Shown here: in pieces, positions 1 through 64,000 of the stretch
Layout of the letters: every line of letters starts with the position of its first letter
Position numbering within the stretch: position 1 is the first letter of the stretch
Origin: Lucifuga dentata
Taxonomy: Eukaryota; Chordata; Actinopteri; Ophidiiformes; Bythitidae
DNA length: 64,000 nucleotides
Reading direction: 5' to 3'
NCBI GenBank assembly: GCA_014773175.1
Contig: VXCM01001311.1
Coordinates: 4,804-68,803, forward strand
Position numbers and translations under genes: made by a program
Notes under the pieces: generated by a model
Told to the model about the DNA's origin: nothing
The model's database searches: none
The model's input: only the letters and a program-made list of their open reading frames with translations

Positions 1-39
<39 letters not shown>
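1..39. repeat. (CA)n microsatellite at window edge
   Basis: An uninterrupted CA run starts at the first base of the window and probably continues outside it. Confidence 0.95.
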
Positions 40-41
<2 letters not shown>

Positions 42-42
42 T

Positions 43-254
43 CAGACATACAAACTCATTCACATCTACGGTCAATTTAGAGTTTCCAATTCACCTAACC
101 TGCATTTCTTTGGAGGTGAGAGGAAACCGGAGCACCCAGAGAAAAACCAGGAGAACATGCAAACTCACACAAAAAGGACCTAATCGGGTTTGAACCCAGA
201 ATCTTCTTGCTGTGAGGCAACAGTGCTAACCACTAAGCCACTGTGCCACCCTGG
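43..254 (-). repeat. tRNA-derived SINE-like teleost repeat
   Basis: Read on the minus strand it begins with a tRNA-like head: an A-box-like TGGCTTAGTGG, then TTAGCACTG, TTGCCTCACAGCAAGAAG, then a B box GGGTTCAAACC. The body contains GTTTGCATGTTCTCCTGG and CTCCGGTTTCCTCTCACC. This head and body are common in fish genomes. The element lies downstream of the gene's stop codon in the same sense as transcription. Confidence 0.75.
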
Positions 255-290
255 CTGAGGAATGCATAATCAAAATGAAACAGGCACACT

Positions 291-660
291 ATAAACACAC
301 ACATTATGAACAATTTTTACTGTAATATTTTGGAGTAATTCATTTCCAAAGTCCCATGTGCAGACATGCGATTGGTAAAATTTTTTATTCTTGATGAGCC
401 CTAAAATGGGAAATTTACATAAGTAGTTAATAAAAATGGCAGCGTTAAATTCAGCACTTTCAGGACTATAAACACACATTATGAACAACTTTGACAATGA
501 TTACTCCAAAATACTACAGTAAAAATTGTTCATAATGTGTTTGCTTATAGTTCAAGATGGGTTGAATCCAACCATACCAGTTTTGTCAACTATGTAAATT
601 TCAATTTTTAGGGCTCATCAAAAATGAGAAATTTTGCCAATCGCATAAACCAACAACTAT
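291..660. repeat. Composite inverted/direct repeat near the gene's 3' end
   Basis: Segment A (about 291-340, with TATGAACAATTTTTACTG) recurs inverted at about 497-545. Segment B (about 361-430, with TTGATGAGCCCTAAAA) recurs inverted at about 583-652. A direct partial copy of A's start (CTATAAACACACATTATG) is at about 467-486. The order A-B-A'-B' is not a simple foldback. It probably derives from two short transposon copies and may lie in the igsf9b 3' UTR. Confidence 0.75.
384..389 (-). promoter_or_regulatory. Possible poly(A) signal AATAAA for igsf9b
   Basis: This is the only minus-strand AATAAA seen between the stop codon and the window edge, about 550 bases past the stop. It sits inside a repeat-derived segment, so it could be chance. 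Confidence 0.3.
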
Positions 661-939
661 AACATAATGTGCCTAATTAGAGCTATATATAAAAAGAGCT
701 GTATATGGTTGGTAGCGGTAGATGCCTGTCTGGTGCATAGAGAAGTGAGTTCTCATTGGGTTCATATTACGGAAATTAATCAAAAATTAAAATTCAGTTT
801 CATGAATCAATTATATGCAATTTTCATTTAGTTTATGTATAATTTTCTTGCATCTCTTTTAGGTAAGTAATCCTTCAAACTAAGCATTTTACCTTCAAAG
901 GCAGCTATTCAATGATGCAGCAAGTTTTGAAACATATCA

Positions 940-59023
<58,084 letters not shown>

Positions 59024-59636
59024 CTGCCGGAGTGAGACAGAAATGAGATGTCAGCAGGAAGGGACACGGAGAGGTGAAAAGGAGGGGTGGATTGAATTTA
59101 ATGAAGGAATGAAGAAAAGGAGAAGGGAGGGAAAAGGTGAATGTAGAAAGAGTAGAGAAAGAAAGAAGCCAGACAGTAATTGTTAAATGGAAGATCAACC
59201 TTAAACATACATGCATATAAAAATACGCAGTGATTCATTTGATATCATCGCTTTTCATCATCACTTCATTATCGTCATAATCTTATCATGCCATATCGAG
59301 GCATTGTGGCTTCCAGCTCTCTCTCGCCACCTCACTTTCTCATTGTTAATGAGAAAGACCAAGGACGTGTCATTTGTTGTCATCACACTTGATTCTTGTT
59401 CATCTAACATGGAATATGGGCGAACTAAGCTGCGATGTGTTCAATTACTCGTCTCAACCACAACCAGGGCATAAAATAAGCATAAGGCACCAAAAACATA
59501 TGCATTTGTGACAACAAATTATTTTCATAAATTCCACTGAAATTAATGAAATGCATGTTTCTAGATGATACACGAGCCTCAACACAGCTTAATAATCTTT
59601 CACATGCAAAAACAACACAAAACCGTCTGAACAAAG

Positions 59637-60262
59637 TTAAAGGACATTTTGCATGTTTGAGCCCACATACATGTTATGTCACTGACAACCATTTGACAAA
59701 ACAAAATACTATTGGAATAGTAAATATTAGAATTGTTTTTCCTACCTTCCAGACTGCCATTGCTTTCAGTTCATTCCAGTATGCTATTAAAATCAACNGT
59801 TTTTCCTACCTTCCAGACTGCCATTGCTTTCAGTTCATTCCAGTATGCTATTAAAATCAACTTGAAGAGACTTGAAACATACTTAAGATAAGTAATCCAC
59901 GGCGAACCAGAAGTATTACATTTTTTGTTAATTTTATTTAACTGGTCCAACATGGAGCTGCAAGGAAGAAAATGTATGTCTCTACCTGAGATTACAGCCC
60001 CAGGAGAAGACAGTTTTTACCAAGAAATTAAAAACAATCATCCATTCCACATTTGGATGTAGATGGTAGCAGGAGAAACATTGAATATTAAGGTGGGTGC
60101 ATCACCTGAATAATTGATTTTGAGAGCTCTGGAGATTTTGCAAAATAATAGGAAAACCAAAATACAGTTTTATGTTTTGGTTTGGAAATTGGTTGTCACT
60201 AATGTATGTGGACAGTATTTTGGGGGGCTTAAACATGCAAAATCACCAATATTGCCCTTTAA
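59637..60262 (+). mobile_element. TTAA-flanked foldback transposon, copy 4
   Basis: TTAAAGGACATTTTGCATG at the left, AAAATCACCAATATTGCCC then TTTAA at the right. Inner blocks match copy 2 closely. N at 59798 is flanked by a duplication that lengthens the copy artificially. Confidence 0.8.
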
Positions 60263-62374
60263 CCTCTGACGTGACAGGAGTGGAAAACAACGCTGTTATT
60301 CTGCAGCTAATAACAAAAATGTCCTGTGATGTGGTTTCTATCACTCATGATAAATGATGAATTAAATGGCATAACCTATATGTTATTTGCCTTTAGTTTG
60401 GAAGTGCTCAAACTCCTGTTGACCTTTTTCTAAATGAAGATATTGCAGCACTGTAATAATATGCAACACTACATCAAAAGATCAGGATAACAACTCATTG
60501 GCACATGCATGATGAAACTGTCACTTAAGTGACGCCGTTAGCTCCACAACCTTGTGTGTGTGTGTGTGTGTGCGTGTCTATTTTGGAGATGCACTAAGGC
60601 AAGGAGAGGTCAATACTTCCTGCGAGGAGAAGGAATAGGCCAACATCACAACAAAGAACCCTCAGGCCTTTGCAGGAGTCACAATCCATCATAATAGATA
60701 ATGGGTTGTGACTTGGTGAGTATATAGTCAGGAACAGCTGCATTTAACTTTTACGGATCAAAAGCTGAAAGAGAGGGATTGATGATGTTGCTCCAGGCAA
60801 CTAGATCATAACAGATGGTGATTGGTAATATAGCTAAACAAAGGGCTTTCAGGGTGTGCATGATGGCTCAAATCATAAGCATTATCAGAGTCTGACGATC
60901 CCTCATTAATCGCCTCCCTCTCCCCGCATCCTCGCTACTTAAAAGTATTCCTCGCCAATTTTTTTTTTTTTTTTTTTTTTGTATGTGTGTGTAAAGTTTC
61001 TCTGTGGCATGACACACCAGGTAAATATATCATCTGTCCTGGGAGCTGTCAGAGTGAGTTAAAGCAGACAGTCAAAATGATGTTTGTTCCCTAGCCTCTG
61101 TTTTTCTGTGCATGTGTGTGTTTGCACAAATGTGTGTGTCCTGGCTAAGCTATTTATATATCAGATTATATTTGTCCAGCTTCCACTCATGTCTGTCTAT
61201 GCTCTTTGCTGGCTGTAAAGAACTGAGAGACAGAGAGGAAGAGTGCATGAGTATGTTAGAGAAGCCTGTCTGTCAAAGTGCACAGTGGATTTCTCACTAC
61301 TCCTGCATTTATTCATTCCTGCTTTTGTCCTATTTAATTTCTTTACATCTGAGAAGAAACAATCTGTCCAAACAGTTCACTGGATGCTCTTTTTCTTTTT
61401 TCTTTTTTGAGTTAATGTTAAAGCATACAAGCTACAAGCACAAGAAATCCTGAATGAGTGACTAAATCTTCACATATGCCCTCATCTTTGCTCACAGCAA
61501 CTTTAAAATTACCTTGACATTTAAGTTTAGGTATGTTTTGTGAAAACTATGAAAAAGTACATTTCAAACTTTCCAGGAGACATTGAAAATTCTTTTAGAT
61601 TAGGAATGTAGAGCAGTTTGAAGGAATGCATCAACTGAAAAGTGCTGGTAAGCCCTAAAACTCTCTTCTATTTTCCATTCAATTCTGTGACTTGCTCTGT
61701 GCATAATAATCACAGGCCATGGTGACGTGACAGACAGCCTTTCATCTTGTCAATCAAATATATTTCATACATTGGTTACTGCATTTGTACCTGCATTGCT
61801 TCATCTCAGTGAAAAAGGTTGATGAATTCTGCACAAACTGGATCACAAACTGCAGCTTTGGCTAAGTAGACATGATAAGCTACAATTAATGAATGATAAA
61901 TGAATATATGGAAAACTGAACATATTATGAGGTGTTGTTATTTTCAGCTATATCTGTAATCCAAACATGTTTACATGTATTAGAGCTACTGAAATAGTGG
62001 TTATGAATTAGGAATTTAATCACACAGGAAACTGAATAGCCAATCAAATGTGTGGACCTTGTTGTCCCAGAATGATGGTAAATATACTCATAATAAGCAC
62101 AGAGACACAGTACTACTAAATAGTCTAAATAAAGACTGCCAGGTTAGAGTTTTGGCGATCATTCTACTTTTCTATATTATAGAGTTGAAGTACCTGTTAT
62201 AGACACAGTAACAGTTACATAGCAGGGAAACTGGAAAAAAAAACAAAAAAAAAAACATTTGCCTTAAGAATACTACAGATAAATATTGCATGCATGTGAA
62301 AATGCAGAAGCTAAATGCAGAAATACTACTTTAACACAAGCGACATCTATTAGATAAAGGTCATGGTTTGATCT

Positions 62375-63781
62375 TTAAAGGAGCATATCACCATTTAGCA
62401 TGTTTGAGCTTAATATATTCAATTTTCATACATGTTACACTACTGACAATCATTTCCCAAACGATAAAACTGTATTTCATCTTTCCTGACATTTTGCAAA
62501 ACCTCTTAATCTTTCAAAATCAAATATTCAAGTAATACACCTTAAAAATCGATGTTTCACCTGCTAATAGTTACGCAGCCTTATGAAGTTGATCGTTTTA
62601 TTTTTCGATAAATGCAGGTTTTGTTTTGGGACATATATTCACTCCTTGCATTTAAACACTTAAATTACAAAATTAAAAAATTTAAAAAAAAAAAACCCCT
62701 GAATACACGTCTTGTTCGTGATGATGGATTACTTATCCCAAGAACATTTCAAGTATCAAAAAGTGATTGTAATAGTGTAAACCAATGGTGGTCTGGAAGG
62801 TAGAAAAAAAAACTCACTGGCCCAGATTCACGAAAAATGGCGATACGGAGAGTAACGTTGCCTTAATGTGCGCCATGATGATTGAGGCGCGTTCATAAAA
62901 CTTCTCCTATGATAATCATCGCATCGTTGTCCCCTGAAGGCAGCATTGCTGTAGGGGGTGTGTCAGGTAAGAGCCGATGAAGATCAGCATGTTAATGAGC
63001 TGCTGCATATTTATCAGCCACCATTTATCCTGATTTATCTGGTTTTAAAAACACAAATCGGCAAAAGAAACATGTATTCTGTTTTATAGAGCCTCATTTT
63101 AAAAGACTGACACTAAAATAACAGTTAAATGTGCATTTTAACCCTTTAGTGCAATCACGTTTCACTGGGATGGGGGGNGGGGGGGTGGTGGTGATGAGGA
63201 ACTCAGACGTGCACTGCAGGTGAGGTGATATTTAACAGAGCGCCTGAATGTGTCTCAGATCGGATCAAATCTCACCATTTAAAAACTGACTGATCAGCTG
63301 AGTGACTTTATCTATCAAAGTTACTGATCACTAACACNACCATTTAAAAACTGACTGATCAGCTGAGTGACTTTATCTATCAAAGTTACTGATCACTAAC
63401 ACATATGAGGCAAATACAGTTTGAAACATCACCCATATTTCATATCGCTGAAATTTACCACCGGACTGAATCAGGTCTTATTTTTTGCGTGTCGGTTTAT
63501 TTTATGAATAGCTACCGCACATGCAAATAAGGAAATATCTCAGTAATGCCTCTTTCAAGGCAAACGGTAAAATATGTCGTTAACAGGCGTTTATGAATGA
63601 GGAAACGTGGTTACACCATGGTATTTGCGCATAGTGATGTGCTAAAACACGTGCTACGGTTTATGAATCTGGGCCACTGTTCCAGCAGTATGCTTTGGGA
63701 AATGATTGTCAGTAACCTTACATGTATGAAAATTGAATATATTAGGCTCAAACATGCAAAATAGATGGTATGGTCCTTTAA
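62375..63781 (-). mobile_element. TTAA-flanked foldback transposon, copy 5, interrupted
   Basis: It is inverted relative to copy 1. TTAAAGGAGCATATCACC at the left edge, GATGGTATGGTCCTTTAA at the right. CTTTCAAAATCAAATATTC and ACACCTTAAAAATCGATG match copy 1's complement. An 857-base element is inserted at 62819-63675. Confidence 0.8.
62819..63675. mobile_element. Harbinger-like non-autonomous element with ACT target duplication
   Basis: Terminal inverted repeats GGCCCAGATTCA and TGAATCTGGGCC are flanked by ACT (62816-62818) and ACT (63676-63678). Removing the element and one ACT restores the sequence found in copy 1 (minus strand, near 7514-7530), a paralogous empty site. The 3-base duplication fits the PIF/Harbinger superfamily; that assignment is inference. 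No transposase frame is present. N gaps at 63178 and 63338 (the latter with duplicated flank) inflate the length. Confidence 0.8.
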
Positions 63782-64000
63782 AACTTGAACTTGGAACTCC
63801 ATGTTAATACATGACAATCTTAACTATAAACCCATATAAGCGAGGGTCAGGTTTGATTGAAGTAAGAGTGGGGATTTTTTTTTAAGGTCATCTGTCAAAA
63901 GGCCAACTCAAGAGTGAGAACATCTCACCTTTGTACATTCAAATCTCAACCAGATAAAATATATCTTGAGCCCTAAAAAAAAAAAAAAAAAAAAAAAAAA

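Larger units (their letters stand above)
59024..64000 (-). other. igsf9b: Upstream igsf9b intron (incomplete)
   Basis: The 5 kb before the first found exon shows no sequence resembling the first half of Ig1 or a signal peptide. It contains TTAA-family copies 4 and 5, a (GT)n tract (60553-60573), poly-T (60959-60980) and terminal poly-A (63975-64000). Confidence 0.7.

Overview
The window comes from a vertebrate, almost certainly a teleost fish. The evidence is split vertebrate-type introns with GT-AG borders, dense microsatellites, a fish-style tRNA-derived SINE and many short inverted-repeat DNA transposons. Single N characters and two longer N runs mark a draft assembly.

One protein-coding gene fills the window on the minus strand: igsf9b (immunoglobulin superfamily member 9B, protein turtle homolog B), a synaptic adhesion protein. 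I traced 17 exons from 59023 (second half of Ig domain 1) down to the stop codon at 940-942. Every junction keeps the reading frame: 3851 coding bases, meaning 2 bases of a split codon, then 1282 residues and a stop. In order, the protein has half of Ig1, Ig2 to Ig5, two fibronectin type III domains, one transmembrane helix and a long proline/serine-rich cytoplasmic tail. That tail is mostly one 1.6 kb exon plus a 50-residue basic terminal exon. The exons for the signal peptide and the first half of Ig1 were not found, so they probably lie beyond base 64000 and the gene is 5'-incomplete here.

Layout by coordinate: 1-939, 3' end with a SINE, a (CA)n run and composite inverted repeats; 940-6700, cytoplasmic tail; 14069-14966, juxtamembrane and transmembrane exons; 18750-25522, fibronectin domains; 28376-45908, Ig5 to Ig2; 58877-59023, Ig1 second half; 59024-64000, upstream intron. 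No second gene, tRNA, rRNA or CRISPR array is supported.

The introns hold the less ordinary material. A TTAA-flanked foldback transposon family has five copies. Two of these carry nested insertions: one has 3-bp target duplications and a recognisable empty site elsewhere in the window, the other holds telomere-like hexamers. There are also very close snapback hairpins, and a set of single-N gaps most of which are flanked by exact duplications, so they look like unmerged contig overlaps. In the gene itself, the penultimate exon's splice donor contains an in-frame TAG, so splicing versus retention would switch between two C-termini.
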